Positions 9,148 through 18,862 are shown, counted from the stretch's first letter. The stretch is DNA of 64,000 bases from Hyphomicrobiales bacterium (GCA_900471525.1 UCEZ01000030.1:62001-126000), one strand, 5' to 3'. Notes: generated by a model not told the origin, from the sequence alone. Numbers and translations are program-made.

Positions 9148-9288
9148 TCAGGGCCTGCGCGAATAGCGCACCCGTACCGGCACGAAGCTCTTCTGCTGGT
9201 GTTGCTGTTTCTGCGCGTGGCTGGCCGTCATGTGGCTCAGACAGACCAGAACCAGTGCCGACAGGGTGATCATGGAGATGATGGTCAT
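9148..9288 (-). CDS. Possible 46-residue exported or membrane peptide
   Basis: An ATG-started frame of 46 residues: a hydrophobic N-terminus (MTIISMITLSALVLVCLSH) with an A-S-H-A-type cut site near residue 25, then Gln-rich (QKQQHQQK) and Arg-rich residues. The composition looks like a small secreted peptide, which are common in Rhizobiaceae. No good ribosome binding site was seen and there is no family, so this is a weak call. Confidence 0.3.
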   Translation of the reverse strand: MTIISMITLSALVLVCLSHMTASHAQKQQHQQKSFVPVRVRYSRRP

Positions 9289-9656
9289 GTTTCAAGTTTC
9301 GCACTTCACCGAATGTTGAGCCGGCGCGAAATGGACCTGCCGGTGAGGTTTCGGAACGGCTTTCATGGCCGGTGGAGCGACGCCATTGTCGCACTTACGC
9401 TGAAAATATCACCGCAGGATATGCTCTCCGCCGCCGGCAGAAAATCGCGATTTCTAGCTAGGCGATCGGGACGTGCAAGTGTCGCCAAATCAGGCCGGTT
9501 CAAGGAAAAAAGCCGGAAAGCGGTACAGAAATGCAATCAGTGGGGGTGTTTTGTTATTTTATCGATCTGCATGTGCAATTAAATTGTTGAGCTGTTCAGC
9601 AAGCGTTTAAAGAATTTGTTTTAAGCTGCGTCCACGTGAAGAATTCAGGACGCACC
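9289..9656. other. Intergenic region, no convincing gene
   Basis: 368 bases between the small minus-strand frame and the GGDEF gene. The right half is AT-rich (for example TTTTGTTATTTTATCG around 9550) and probably holds the promoter of the GGDEF gene. Short open frames here lack ribosome binding sites and family resemblance. Confidence 0.5.
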
Positions 9657-10637
9657 ATGGAAGACGAGGACATTCTCCCGCCGGCGGTTTTAGCCTCGAT
9701 GCTGATGCGAATGTTCGAGTTCGCACCGATCGCGATGGCGATTACGACCAGTGATGCGAAGACGTCCAGCTATGCGAAGGTCAACGACGCCTATTTGAAG
9801 CTGACCGGCCTGAAATGGGAAAACATCCGGGGCAAGAGACTGACTTCGGATGGGGCCGCGATCGACAACCCCGCCCGCGACCGCCGTCATCGTCTGCTTG
9901 CCGAAGAGGGCGCCTATGAGCTGGAGGAAGTCGATATTGCCTACGCCGATGGTACGATCATTCCGACCTTGATCTCCGCGCAGAGAACCGTCGTTGATGG
10001 CGTTTCTTTCGATGTCGAGGTGATCGTCGACGTATCGGCGCGCGTCAGACAGCAGCGCGAAATTGAAAATGCCCTGAAGACATCGGCGCGGACCGACGCA
10101 CTGTCAGGCCTTCCGAACCGGGCTTGCTTCGACGAGGTCGTTGTCGAATCTGTCGCGCGCAGCATGTTGAACGACCGCAAGCTCGCGCTGGCATTCGTTG
10201 ATCTCAACGACTTCAAGACGGTGAACGATACGATGGGGCATGCCGCAGGCGACGAGGTTCTCAGAACCATCGCCAGCCGCCTCCGCGAAAGCTTTCGCGC
10301 CACGGATTTCATTGCAAGAATCGGTGGCGATGAATTCGTCGTCCTGCTCGACATCGATCTGAAGCTTGCCGCTGATGTGCAGCAGAATGTCCAGGATGCC
10401 ATGGAGCGGGTTTTCAAGCCCATCGCCATAGACGGAAAGGTCACCTATACCGGCGCGGCCGTCGGCGTCACGTTCCTGAAGCCGGATGATACCGTCGCCT
10501 CCTTCATCCGGAGAGCCGACGAGTACATGTACATTGCCAAGGCAAGCGAACAGCGCGTGGCCGTCGTCTGTTTCGGGCAGATTTTGGAGTCAGCCTCGGC
10601 GCCATCACACAAGGGCCGTTTGAACGGGGTAGGTTAG
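9657..10637 (+). CDS. PAS-GGDEF diguanylate cyclase
   Basis: Makes cyclic di-GMP from GTP. Residues 10-130 form a PAS-like sensor (FEFAPIAMAITTSD, then YLKLTGLKWENIRGK). The cyclase domain follows, with TDALSGLPNRACFDE at 146-160, LNDFKTVNDTMGHAAGD at 183-199 and an intact GGDEF at 223-227. An inhibitory-site RxxD (RATD, 214-217) lies five residues before GGDEF, so product feedback is expected. There are no membrane segments, so it is a cytoplasmic sensor. ATG 9657 has AGGA seven bases upstream; a GTG at 9636 is the alternative. The PAS ligand is unknown. Confidence 0.88.
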   Translation: MEDEDILPPAVLASMLMRMFEFAPIAMAITTSDAKTSSYAKVNDAYLKLTGLKWENIRGKRLTSDGAAIDNPARDRRHRLLAEEGAYELEEVDIAYADGTIIPTLISAQRTVVDGVSFDVEVIVDVSARVRQQREIENALKTSARTDALSGLPNRACFDEVVVESVARSMLNDRKLALAFVDLNDFKTVNDTMGHAAGDEVLRTIASRLRESFRATDFIARIGGDEFVVLLDIDLKLAADVQQNVQDAMERVFKPIAIDGKVTYTGAAVGVTFLKPDDTVASFIRRADEYMYIAKASEQRVAVVCFGQILESASAPSHKGRLNGVG

Positions 10638-10668
10638 TGGGGCAGGGGGCAGGCCATTTTTTGCTCCA

Positions 10669-11475
10669 TTAGCCCCGAGCTGTCACGATCCAAATTGAAG
10701 CAGCGAGCTTTACGTCGGCCTGATCACTGAAATCCGCAAGGGCTTTTCTTAGCTTGGGCTCCACCGTCGACTGGATAGTCGGGTTTTCTCGGACAATTTT
10801 ACCCAGTGCACCTACTTTGAGTAATACCCGCGTCATCGCTTCCACATCACCACTCGTGACGAGTTCCCTGTGAGGTCTAACGGCAACGGCTTCAAACCCG
10901 GCGGCAGCCAGGACAGTTTGAATGTGCTTTGGGTCAGCGAAACTGAACGGGCTTTCGTCGGTGGCTGATCGAAAACCCGCCGCCACAAGCGGAAACCGGT
11001 CCAATTCGTTTTCCTGCAGAGCCTGCCAACAACTGAAGGCAAGTCTTCCGTTCGGCTTTAGAACCCGGCGAAAATTTGAGAACGCAGCGACCGGGTCATT
11101 GAACGACATCACGCCAAATCGAGAGAATATGGCATCGACACTGTGAGGCGGCAGATCAAGTGTCTGAGCATCGGATTCGATCAACCTAACATGGCAGAGT
11201 TGCCCAGCTCTTCTCGCGGCGACTTCGAGAAGCCGCCTAGCGATGTCCACGCCTAAGACTTGTCCTTCATGCCCAACTCGCTCGGCCAACTGTAGAAGTG
11301 TTTGCCCAGTGCCGCAGCCGACGTCGAGCACCGTCTCCCCGCCAACCAGTTGCAACTCGTGCATGGCTGTCAGCCCAAGCGGGGAAAGCTGGCGATCAAT
11401 GAGTTCGTATTCCTCGGCCCATGCCTTCGCGTGCAAGTAGCGGGGATCGTGGTTGATAGTGCTTTCGTTCGTCAT
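10669..11475 (-). CDS. Class I SAM-dependent methyltransferase (UbiE/type 11-like)
   Basis: 268 residues. Seen: motif I VLDVGCGTGQTLLQLAERVG near residue 52, an acidic motif II (VLGVDIARRLL), VDAIFSRFGVMSFNDP, and the post-motif RRVLKPNGRLAF. The C-terminal part is like small-molecule methyltransferases. The substrate cannot be deduced. The gene is lower in GC and uses less biased codons than its neighbours, which hints at later acquisition. It converges with the GGDEF gene, and a short perfect dyad at 11548-11565 lies upstream. Confidence 0.75.
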   Translation of the reverse strand: MTNESTINHDPRYLHAKAWAEEYELIDRQLSPLGLTAMHELQLVGGETVLDVGCGTGQTLLQLAERVGHEGQVLGVDIARRLLEVAARRAGQLCHVRLIESDAQTLDLPPHSVDAIFSRFGVMSFNDPVAAFSNFRRVLKPNGRLAFSCWQALQENELDRFPLVAAGFRSATDESPFSFADPKHIQTVLAAAGFEAVAVRPHRELVTSGDVEAMTRVLLKVGALGKIVRENPTIQSTVEPKLRKALADFSDQADVKLAASIWIVTARG

Positions 11476-11547
11476 GTCCGCATATCGTCGGCGCTTCCCT
11501 TATCTCGCACCCGCAAACGGTAAGCGATGAGCGTATGGAGCCATTTG

Positions 11548-11565
11548 CAACATAATCCAATGTTG
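11548..11565. promoter_or_regulatory. Perfect dyad CAACAT-N6-ATGTTG upstream of the methyltransferase gene
   Basis: An 18-base inverted repeat with 6-base arms, about 75 bases upstream of the methyltransferase ATG. It has the size of a transcription-factor half-site pair. No regulator gene adjoins it, so its role is only suggested by position. Confidence 0.3.
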
Positions 11566-11611
11566 TCCGTTCGAGCGATAGGGAAATCAGCCATTGGCGG
11601 GAAAGCCGACC

Positions 11612-11809
11612 TCAAACCAGATCGCTGGCATCGACGCCGACCTGCCACACCGGCTTGAGAGTCGGATAGCTGCCGGTCGGCAACTGGCCGGCATAGGTCT
11701 GCAGTGCGCGGCGAACACCGGTCGGCTGTTCCACGGAAGCGCCGCTCGCATAGGCGACGAACAACGCCGTAAAGGCGATGACGTTGATGAAGGTTGCGAG
11801 CGTTTTCAT
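11612..11809 (-). CDS. Small exported hypothetical protein
   Basis: 65 residues from ATG 11809: MKTLATFINVIAFTALFVAY is a signal-type hydrophobic N-terminus, followed by ASGASVEQPTGVRR and a polar tail ending VGVDASDLV. In-frame ATGs upstream (to 11863) add only polar residues ahead of the signal and are less likely. It probably goes to the periplasm. No family recognised. Confidence 0.5.
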   Translation of the reverse strand: MKTLATFINVIAFTALFVAYASGASVEQPTGVRRALQTYAGQLPTGSYPTLKPVWQVGVDASDLV

Positions 11810-12014
11810 GGGTCCGGTGCTTTGCATGTTCGGTGTTGATCTGATGGACCCACTATCGATCAAACACCGTCGTCGCGCGGTTCCCGCCGGAACAGGGCGA
11901 TACGGCTGAAATGGGAAAAGCGGCGGGGTGGCGTGAGCGGTTGAAATTTGTCTTTCAACGGCAGCGTTCGATCCTTAAGTTGCGGAAAACAAATGTTCCC
12001 GGAAGGAAATCCTG

Positions 12015-12563
12015 ATGATTGCTCTGGCCATCGCTGCGGTCGTGATCCTCTACCTGATTTTCATCTACAACGGCCTGGTCAAGGCCCGGCAGGTGAAGGA
12101 GGAGGCATGGTCCGGCATCGACGTGCAGCTGAAGCGCCGCGCCGACCTGATTCCCAATCTGATCGAGACAGTCAAAGGCTACGCCGCCCATGAAAAGGGC
12201 ACGTTGCAGGAGGTCGTCGAGCTTCGGAACAAGGCGCAGGCCTTGCCAACGGGCGATGTCGCCGGACGTGCCGCGACCGAAGGCTTGCTCAGCCAGGCGC
12301 TCGGCAAGCTCTTTGCTCTGGCGGAAGCCTATCCGGACCTCAAGGCCAACCAGAATTTCTCCGAATTGCAGCAGTCGCTGGAGGAGATCGAAAGCGAAGT
12401 GCAGATGGCCCGCCGTTATTACAACGCCGCCGCCCGTGATCTCAACGTCAAGGTCGAGAGCTTCCCCTCCAATCTCGTCGCCGGCCCCTTCGGCTTCGCC
12501 AAGGCCGCCTATTTCGAAATCACCAACGAAGCCGACCGCGCCGTACCGGTGGTGAAGTTTTGA
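12015..12563 (+). CDS. LemA family protein
   Basis: 182 residues: one N-terminal transmembrane helix (IALAIAAVVILYLIFIYNGLV) followed by the LemA core, with the typical KARQVKEEAWSGIDVQLKRR, DLIPNLIETVKGYAAHE and AEAYPDLKANQNF segments. GGAAGGAAA precedes the ATG. LemA proteins are coiled-coil membrane proteins often encoded beside DUF2207 or TPM-domain proteins. Here the DUF2207 gene is 1.4 kb downstream, past aroA. The biochemical role is unknown. Confidence 0.9.
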   Translation: MIALAIAAVVILYLIFIYNGLVKARQVKEEAWSGIDVQLKRRADLIPNLIETVKGYAAHEKGTLQEVVELRNKAQALPTGDVAGRAATEGLLSQALGKLFALAEAYPDLKANQNFSELQQSLEEIESEVQMARRYYNAAARDLNVKVESFPSNLVAGPFGFAKAAYFEITNEADRAVPVVKF

Positions 12564-12655
12564 TCTAGCCCGAAACGGCATTCCGTCGTAGACGGCTGTC
12601 GACAATCGATAGACGCGCGGCCGGGAACGCGGCCATGCTGAAGGCATCAAGAGAC

Positions 12656-13930
12656 ATGAGCATGACCAACGCCGATCAGAAACTGACCATCATTCCATCA
12701 GGCCAGCCGCTTGAAGGCCGCGTCAGCCCGCCCGGTTCGAAGTCGATCACCAACCGGGCGCTGCTGCTTGCCGGCCTTGCCAAGGGCACGAGCCGCCTGA
12801 CGGGTGCGCTGAAGAGCGACGACACCCGCTATATGGCCGACGCGCTCCGCGCCATGGGCGTTGAGATTTCCGAACCGGACGACACGACCTTTGTCGTCAC
12901 CGGAACCGGAAAACTGTCGCCGCCGGAAAAGTCGCTGTTCCTTGGCAATGCCGGCACGGCGACGCGATTCCTGACGGCGGCCGCGGCCCTTGTCGAGGGA
13001 ACGGTGGTCGTCGACGGCGACCAGCATATGCGCAAGCGGCCGATCGCGCCGCTGGTGACTGCCTTGCGCTCGCTCGGTGTGACGGTGGAGGCCGAAACCG
13101 GATGCCCGCCGGTGGTGGTTAGCGGCACAGGTGACTTTGCCAAGGACCACGTCACCATCGACGCCGGCCTCTCGAGCCAATATGTCTCTGCCCTTCTGAT
13201 GGCCGCCGCTGGCGGTTCCCATCCCGTCAATATCGAGCTTGCCGGTGAAGAAATAGGTGCGCGCGGTTATATCGACCTCACCGTTGCCGCCATGCGCGCA
13301 TTCGGTGCCGACGTCACGCAGGCGAGCCCGTCGATCTGGCAGGTCGCGCCCACCGGCTACAAAGCCACTGACTACGTCATAGAGCCCGATGCGTCCGCGG
13401 CGACCTATCTCTGGGCGGCGGAAGTGCTGACCGGCGGCAAGATCGATCTCGGCGTCGCGGCGGCCGCGTTCTCGCAGCCAGACGCAAAATCCCATGAAGT
13501 GATTGCCAGCTTCCCGCATATGCCCGCTATTATCGACGGTTCGCAGATGCAGGATGCCATCCCAACGCTTGCCGTTCTGGCCGCCTTCAACGAGACCCCG
13601 GTCCGTTTCGTCGGGATCGAGAACCTGCGCGTCAAGGAATGCGACCGCATTCGCGCGCTCTCCACCGGCCTGTCGAATATCCGCCCCGGTCTTGCCGTCG
13701 AGGAGGGCGACGATCTGCTTGTTGCCTCCGATCCCGCGCTCGCCGGCCAGACGCTGCCCGCCGACATCGATACCTTCGCCGATCACCGCATTGCGATGAG
13801 CTTTGCCCTGGCAGGGCTGAAGATCAACGGCATCACCATCCTCGATCCCGGCTGCGTTGCAAAGACCTATCCGCGTTACTGGGACGAACTTGCCTCGCTC
13901 GGCGTTGGGCTTGAGGGCGACCGGCCGTAG
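12656..13930 (+). CDS. aroA: 3-phosphoshikimate 1-carboxyvinyltransferase (EPSP synthase)
   Basis: Joins shikimate-3-phosphate and PEP in aromatic amino acid synthesis. Seen: PPGSKSITNRALLLAGLAKG (residues 25-44), SDDTRYM, the PEP-site loop GNAGTATRFL (97-106), and the C-terminal KECDRIRA and DHRIAMSFALAG. The loop keeps the Gly found in glyphosate-sensitive enzymes but has Phe where E. coli has Pro101; I recall a similar RFLT loop in fungal Aro1. It also lacks the cmk neighbour common in rhizobia, so it could be a second copy. The start at 12656 follows AAGAGA; an ATG at 12635 is the alternative. Confidence 0.9.
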   Translation: MSMTNADQKLTIIPSGQPLEGRVSPPGSKSITNRALLLAGLAKGTSRLTGALKSDDTRYMADALRAMGVEISEPDDTTFVVTGTGKLSPPEKSLFLGNAGTATRFLTAAAALVEGTVVVDGDQHMRKRPIAPLVTALRSLGVTVEAETGCPPVVVSGTGDFAKDHVTIDAGLSSQYVSALLMAAAGGSHPVNIELAGEEIGARGYIDLTVAAMRAFGADVTQASPSIWQVAPTGYKATDYVIEPDASAATYLWAAEVLTGGKIDLGVAAAAFSQPDAKSHEVIASFPHMPAIIDGSQMQDAIPTLAVLAAFNETPVRFVGIENLRVKECDRIRALSTGLSNIRPGLAVEEGDDLLVASDPALAGQTLPADIDTFADHRIAMSFALAGLKINGITILDPGCVAKTYPRYWDELASLGVGLEGDRP

Positions 13931-13975
13931 GGAAACGGCAAACATGGCTCCGTGAACCGGGAAGGTATCGATCGC

Positions 13976-15907
13976 ATGACACGTTTCTTCGCGGCCCTGG
14001 GCTTCATCTGCCTGTTCCTGACAATGGCTGTCGGGGCACGGGCAGAAGAGATATTTACTACCTATCATTCGGCGATCGATGTCGCGAAAAGCGGCCTGCT
14101 GACGGTGACGGAAACGATTACCGCAAATGTCGAAGGCAATCAGATCAGGCGCGGTATCTACCGCGATTTTCCACTGACCTTCACCGACAGTCGTGGCCGC
14201 ACCGCCAAAGTCGATTTCAAGCTTCTGTCCGTCGAGCGCGATGGCGCCGAAGAACCCTATCGCACCGAGGGCATCAGCGGCGGCATCCGCATCTATACCG
14301 GCGACAAGGATGTGTTTTTGCCCCGTGGCGAGCACGTCTTCCAGTTCACCTACGAGACAGCGCGCCAAATCCGCTTCTTCGACGATCACGACGAACTCTA
14401 CTGGAATGTGACCGGCACCGAATGGGTTTTTCCCATCGAAGAGGCATCCGCGACGGTCACCCTGCCGGCAGGCGTGAGACCCGAGGCGCTGGACGTCTTC
14501 ACCGGCCGCCATGGCGCGACCGACAAGAACGCCCGGGCGCTTGAGGATGGCGACCGGCTGGTCTTCACCACGACGCGCCGCCTCGAGGCGAACGAGGGGC
14601 TGACGATCGCCATCAAGATGCCCAAGGGCAGCATCGATCCGCCGTCTGTATCGCAAGAGAGGGTCTGGTGGTTTTACGACAACCTGCCACCGATCCTCGC
14701 GATTGCAGGCTTCGCGATCACGGCGCTGTATTATTCGCGCATGTGGCTGAAAGTCGGGCGCGATCCGGCCCGCGGCGTCATCGTGCCGCGCTGGGATGCA
14801 CCGGACGGCATCTCGCCGGCGCTGGTCAACTACATCGACAACAAGGGCTTTTCCGGCCAGGGCTGGACGGCCCTGTCGGCCGCCGCCCTCAATCTGGCCG
14901 TCGATGGCTACGTCGTCCTGAAAGACTTCAAGAATTCTCTGGTCATCACCCGGACAGCCAAGGCAAAACCGCCGTCGCTTTCGACAGGCGAGGCAGCGGT
15001 GTTGTCCGCCGTGCAGCGCAATGGCGGCGAACTGACGATCGACAAGGAGAACGGCCCCGCCGTGCAGAAGGCAGGCGCCGATTTCCGCAGCGCTATGGAA
15101 AGCGAGCATCGCGGCAAGTACTACAATGCCAATACCGTCTATGTCGTCGGTGGCGTCGTTCTTTCCTTCCTGTTCCTCGCGGCCATCTTCCTGTTCGGCA
15201 ATCTGGACGAGAGGAGCATCGGCTTCGTCATCGTGCCGGTCGCCGCCGCGGTCTTCGTGATGATCTTCATCGTGGTTTTCAGCCACATCTTCCGCCGTCA
15301 GGACAGTCTTGCCGGCCGGATTTTCTCCGTTCTGGCTGTCGGCTTCGCCGGCTTCTTCGGCATCAGCCTCCTACTCGGTATGGGCGCCGTGTTCTTCTTC
15401 GACGCGCTGGAGGCGCATCAACTGCCGTTGCTTATCGGTGTTGGCGGTATCGTGCTCGTCAACATGCTGTTCTTCTACCTGATGGGCGCACCGACGCCGC
15501 TGGGCTCGAAGATGATGGATGGCATTGACGGCCTGCGGCAATATCTAACGCTGGCCGAAAAAGAGCGGATGAACATGGCCGGCGCGCCGGAAATGTCGCC
15601 GCAGCATTTCGAAAAGCTTTTGCCCTACGCGGTTGCGCTCGGCGTCGAAAAGCCCTGGTCGCAGACCTTCGACCGCTGGCTGCTTGCCGCGGCCGCCGGT
15701 GCCGCCGCCTACCAGCCCGCCTGGTATCACGGCAATTCCTTTACCGCCGGCTCCTTTGGCGAGCGCATGGGCGGCTTCGCGGGTTCGATGGCCAGCACCA
15801 TGACCGCCTCGCTGCCCCCTCCACCCAGCAGTTCATCCTCCGGCTTCTCCAGTGGCGGCGGCTTCTCCGGTGGTGGCGGCGGTGGTGGCGGTGGAGGAGG
15901 GTGGTGA
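13976..15907 (+). CDS. DUF2207 membrane protein with glycine-rich tail
   Basis: 643 residues. Signal sequence ([20 protein letters not shown]), then an extracytoplasmic DUF2207 domain (about residues 25-220; [43 protein letters not shown]). Transmembrane helices follow near residues 233-250, 400-420, 425-445, 465-485 and 490-510. The C-terminus is low-complexity, ending in a run of Gly and a final Trp. The same Gly/Ser tail is typical of this family and of TPM-domain proteins associated with LemA. GGGAAGG lies nine bases before ATG 13976. Probable partner of the upstream LemA protein; function unknown. Confidence 0.85.
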   Translation: MTRFFAALGFICLFLTMAVGARAEEIFTTYHSAIDVAKSGLLTVTETITANVEGNQIRRGIYRDFPLTFTDSRGRTAKVDFKLLSVERDGAEEPYRTEGISGGIRIYTGDKDVFLPRGEHVFQFTYETARQIRFFDDHDELYWNVTGTEWVFPIEEASATVTLPAGVRPEALDVFTGRHGATDKNARALEDGDRLVFTTTRRLEANEGLTIAIKMPKGSIDPPSVSQERVWWFYDNLPPILAIAGFAITALYYSRMWLKVGRDPARGVIVPRWDAPDGISPALVNYIDNKGFSGQGWTALSAAALNLAVDGYVVLKDFKNSLVITRTAKAKPPSLSTGEAAVLSAVQRNGGELTIDKENGPAVQKAGADFRSAMESEHRGKYYNANTVYVVGGVVLSFLFLAAIFLFGNLDERSIGFVIVPVAAAVFVMIFIVVFSHIFRRQDSLAGRIFSVLAVGFAGFFGISLLLGMGAVFFFDALEAHQLPLLIGVGGIVLVNMLFFYLMGAPTPLGSKMMDGIDGLRQYLTLAEKERMNMAGAPEMSPQHFEKLLPYAVALGVEKPWSQTFDRWLLAAAAGAAAYQPAWYHGNSFTAGSFGERMGGFAGSMASTMTASLPPPPSSSSSGFSSGGGFSGGGGGGGGGGGW

Positions 15908-15992
15908 GCCCTTACCTCCCCGGACCTGCGAGGAGAGAGTGGCGGTACTCTCCTATGTCTCTGGGCTCTCATGCGTCTGCCATTCTCTCCTC

Positions 15993-16108
15993 CGTCATCC
16001 TCGGGCTTGTCCCGGGGATCCAGCCGCGTGACGTCCGTCGCGTGAAAAGAGTCCTTCGCACCGCAGACGCGGTGCTGCTGGATCCCCGCCACAAGGGCGA
16101 GGATGACG
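15993..16108. repeat. Palindromic dispersed repeat, full copy (upstream of glyS)
   Basis: The arms CGTCATCCTCG...GGGGATCCAGC and GCTGGATCCCCG...CGAGGATGACG are inverted copies around a centre containing GACGTCCGTCGCGTGAAAAG. This is a roughly 116-bp hairpin-forming intergenic element. A diverged partial copy lies at 18638-18720, just after glyS. Elements of this shape are widespread in Rhizobiales genomes. It fills most of the 354-base gap before glyS. Confidence 0.8.
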
Positions 16109-16261
16109 GGGGCAAATAACGGCACTCCCCCACGCCGATGCCCATCGAAAAATGGACGGCGGCGAAGGCATAATTTTTACGCGCTCTGTCGGGTGACTTT
16201 TCCCGGCGGGCTTGATAAATCCACCGCACCTTTTCACAATCAACAGACAGTTGAACAGTCC

Positions 16262-18577
16262 ATGCCCGATCTTCTGCTTGAACTCCGCTCCGAGGAAATC
16301 CCGGCTCGTATGCAGCGCAAGGCTGCCGGCGACCTGAAGAAGCTCCTGACCGACGCGCTGGTCGAGGCGGGACTAACTTATGAGGGTGCCCGGGAATACT
16401 GGACGCCGCGTCGTCTGACGCTCGATATTCGCGGCCTGAACACCCGCTCGGCTGATGTCCGCGAAGAGCGCAAAGGCCCGCGCACCGACGCCAACGAAAA
16501 GGCGATCGAAGGCTTTTTGCGCGGCGCGGGGCTGACATCGATAGAGCAAGCGCATGTCCATAGCGACCCGAAGAAGGGCGATTTCTATGTCGCCCACCTC
16601 GTCAAGCCCGGCCGCCCGACCGAAGAGATTATCGCCGAGGTGATGCCCGGCATCATCCGCAATTTCCCATGGGGCAACCCGATGCGTTCCGGCGTCGCCT
16701 CGGCAAAGCCGGGCTCGCTGCGCTGGGTGCGACCGCTGCAGTCGATCATCTGCCTGTTCGGCCCGGAACACGAGGAAACGCAGGTCATCCCGTTCGAGGT
16801 CGATGGCATCACCGCCTCCAACATCACCTACGGTCATCGCTTCCATGCGCCGGAAGCCATCACCGTGCGTCGCTTTGCCGATTACGCCGAGAAGCTGGAA
16901 AAGGCCAAGGTCGTGCTCGATGGCGACCGGCGCAAGGACATCATCCTCCACGACGCCCGCGATATCGCCTTTGCCAGCGGCCTTGAACTGGTCGAGGACG
17001 AGGCTCTGCTGGAGGAAGTCTCCGGCCTCGTCGAATGGCCGCAGGTGCTGATGGGCTCCTTCGAGGAGGACTATCTGGCGATCCCGTCTGAAATCATCCG
17101 GCTGACCATCAAGACCAACCAGAAATGTTTCGTCACCCGCAAGCCGGGCGAGGAAACCCTGTCGAACAAGTTCATCCTCGTCGCCAATATCGAAGCCAAG
17201 GACGGCGGCAAGGAAATCGTCCACGGCAACGGCAAGGTTGTTCGCGCCCGTCTGTCGGACGCCAAGCACTTCTGGACCCGCGACCAGGGCAACCTGCCGG
17301 ACCTTGAAACGCTCGAAGCCTCGGCGGAAAAATTCGACCTCGACCTGAAAAAGCCGCTCGACCAGCGCATGGCCAAGCTCGACGCGCTGAACGTCACCTT
17401 CCATGCCAAGCTCGGCACCGAAGGTGAGCGCGTCCAGCGTATCCGCACGCTTGCCGCCGAACTCGCCAAGGTCACCGGCGCCGACCCGAAGCTGGTCGAC
17501 CGCGCCGTCGTCCTCTCCAAGGCCGACCTGCGCACCGAAGCCGTCGGCGAGTTCCCCGAGCTCCAAGGAATCATGGGCCGCAAATACGCAGCTCTGCAGG
17601 GTGAAGATATCTCCGTCGCGACCGCGATCGGCGACCACCGCAAGCCGCAAGGCCCGTCCGACAGCGTGCCGACCGATCCGGTCGCCCTGACCGTGGCGCT
17701 GGCCGACAAGCTGGATACGCTGGTCGGCTTCTGGGCCATCGACGAGAAGCCGACGGGTTCGAAGGATCCGTATCAGTTGAGACGTGCGGCGCTGGGTGTC
17801 ATCCGGATTATGCTGGAGCGGAAGGTGCGGTTGCCTCTGGCGAAGTTATCCAGGCAAGCAACGATCCTGGTGCTTGAAAATCCTGATGGGATAAGTGGGC
17901 CGGACATTCATATTCTTCAAGACGACCTCCTCTCCTTCTTCCACGACCGCCTCAAAGTCTACCTCCGCGACCTCGGCGCCCGTTACGACCTGATCGACGC
18001 CGTGCTGGCTACGCCCCCCTCATCCGACCCTTCGGGCCACCTTCTCCCCGCTGGGGAGAAGAGGGAGCAAGGGGCTGCGGCAGAGACCTCCTCTCCCCAG
18101 CGGGGAGAGGGTGGCGCGCACGCGCCGGGTGAGGGGGGCGCAGCCACAAATGCGAATGACGACCTCTTGATGGTCGCCCGCCGCGTCGAGGCACTGACCG
18201 CCTTCATCACCTCGGAAGAGGGCCTGAACCTGCTCGCCGGCACCAAGCGCGCCACGCAGCTTCTGGCCGCCGAGGAAAAGAAAGGTACTGCGGTCGCCGC
18301 AACCGTCGATCCCGCACTCTTCAAGCTCGACGCCGAAAAGGCGCTCTATGCCGCCGTGACACAAGCCTCCACCGAGGCAAGCGACGCCATCGCCAAGGAA
18401 GATTTCCGCTCGGCCATGGAAGCGCTTTCGAAGCTGCGCGGCCCGGTCGATCAGTTCTTCAACGATGTCCTCGTCAACGACGAAGACCCGGCCATCCGCG
18501 CCAACCGCCTCGCCCTGCTCGGCCTGATCCGCGCGGCGACGGGAACGGTGGCGGATTTCTCGAAGATTTCGGGATAA
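16262..18577 (+). CDS. glyS: Glycine--tRNA ligase beta subunit, with an in-frame repeat insertion
   Basis: The beta chain of glycyl-tRNA synthetase (tRNA binding, needed for activity). Seen: the N-terminal [22 protein letters not shown]-type [40 protein letters not shown], and the C-terminal DALR-like anticodon domain ([22 protein letters not shown]). 771 residues is longer than usual, because residues about 584-627 ([18 protein letters not shown]... to [11 protein letters not shown]) are the translation of a 129-bp palindromic repeat (18012-18140) that keeps the frame. Conserved sequence resumes at [17 protein letters not shown]. The enzyme is presumably functional with an exposed loop. The ribosome binding site is weak. 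Confidence 0.95.
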   Translation: MPDLLLELRSEEIPARMQRKAAGDLKKLLTDALVEAGLTYEGAREYWTPRRLTLDIRGLNTRSADVREERKGPRTDANEKAIEGFLRGAGLTSIEQAHVHSDPKKGDFYVAHLVKPGRPTEEIIAEVMPGIIRNFPWGNPMRSGVASAKPGSLRWVRPLQSIICLFGPEHEETQVIPFEVDGITASNITYGHRFHAPEAITVRRFADYAEKLEKAKVVLDGDRRKDIILHDARDIAFASGLELVEDEALLEEVSGLVEWPQVLMGSFEEDYLAIPSEIIRLTIKTNQKCFVTRKPGEETLSNKFILVANIEAKDGGKEIVHGNGKVVRARLSDAKHFWTRDQGNLPDLETLEASAEKFDLDLKKPLDQRMAKLDALNVTFHAKLGTEGERVQRIRTLAAELAKVTGADPKLVDRAVVLSKADLRTEAVGEFPELQGIMGRKYAALQGEDISVATAIGDHRKPQGPSDSVPTDPVALTVALADKLDTLVGFWAIDEKPTGSKDPYQLRRAALGVIRIMLERKVRLPLAKLSRQATILVLENPDGISGPDIHILQDDLLSFFHDRLKVYLRDLGARYDLIDAVLATPPSSDPSGHLLPAGEKREQGAAAETSSPQRGEGGAHAPGEGGAATNANDDLLMVARRVEALTAFITSEEGLNLLAGTKRATQLLAAEEKKGTAVAATVDPALFKLDAEKALYAAVTQASTEASDAIAKEDFRSAMEALSKLRGPVDQFFNDVLVNDEDPAIRANRLALLGLIRAATGTVADFSKISG
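18012..18140. repeat. Palindromic repeat inserted in frame inside glyS
   Basis: 129 bp (43 codons, a multiple of three). The outer arms CGCCCCCCTCA and TGAGGGGGGCG are inverted. Inside are two further hairpins, CTTCTCCCCGCTGGGGAGAAG and CTCTCCCCAGCGGGGAGAG, which repeat the same core. The sequence differs sharply from the surrounding codon pattern and encodes low-complexity Gly/Pro/Glu/Ala residues. It belongs to a family of Rhizobiales intergenic elements that I recognise by pattern, and is distinct from the repeat flanking glyS. Confidence 0.8.
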
Positions 18578-18637
18578 CGCTGTTGCGGCGGCGCAAACAA
18601 CGCCGCCGGGATTGGGCAGAAGAGCTACCTCCCACCT

Positions 18638-18720
18638 CCGTCATGCTCGCCCTCGTGGCGGGCATCCAGCGACCCGACGTCCGTCGGGTCAAAAGAGTCT
18701 TTCACGCGAAGGACGCTGAG
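18638..18720. repeat. Partial copy of the glyS-flanking repeat
   Basis: CCGTCATGCTCGCC...GGCATCCAGC...GACGTCCGTCGGGTCAAAAGAGTC aligns with the left half and centre of the element at 15993-16108, keeping the GACGTCCGTCG-GT-AAAAGAGTC core. The right arm is lost or diverged. The two copies bracket glyS in the same orientation. Confidence 0.65.
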
Positions 18721-18862
18721 AGATACCGCTCCAAACAGCCAACACGCGGCTCGCAACAGCTTCCGGCCCGAAGCCGCCGTTATTATCTTGCCGGGCGACT
18801 CCTGGCCAATACAATTGCGAGACATTACCCACGAGGTAGAGGCGGTTCGACTGGAAAGAACG

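Noticed and set aside
12698..15286. An 862-codon minus-strand frame
   Set aside because: Antisense to aroA and DUF2207, rich in Asp/His/Arg as expected of a mirror frame, and without domains.
16373..17650. A 425-codon minus-strand frame opposite glyS
   Set aside because: Mirror of a highly biased coding sequence; no start signal or domain.
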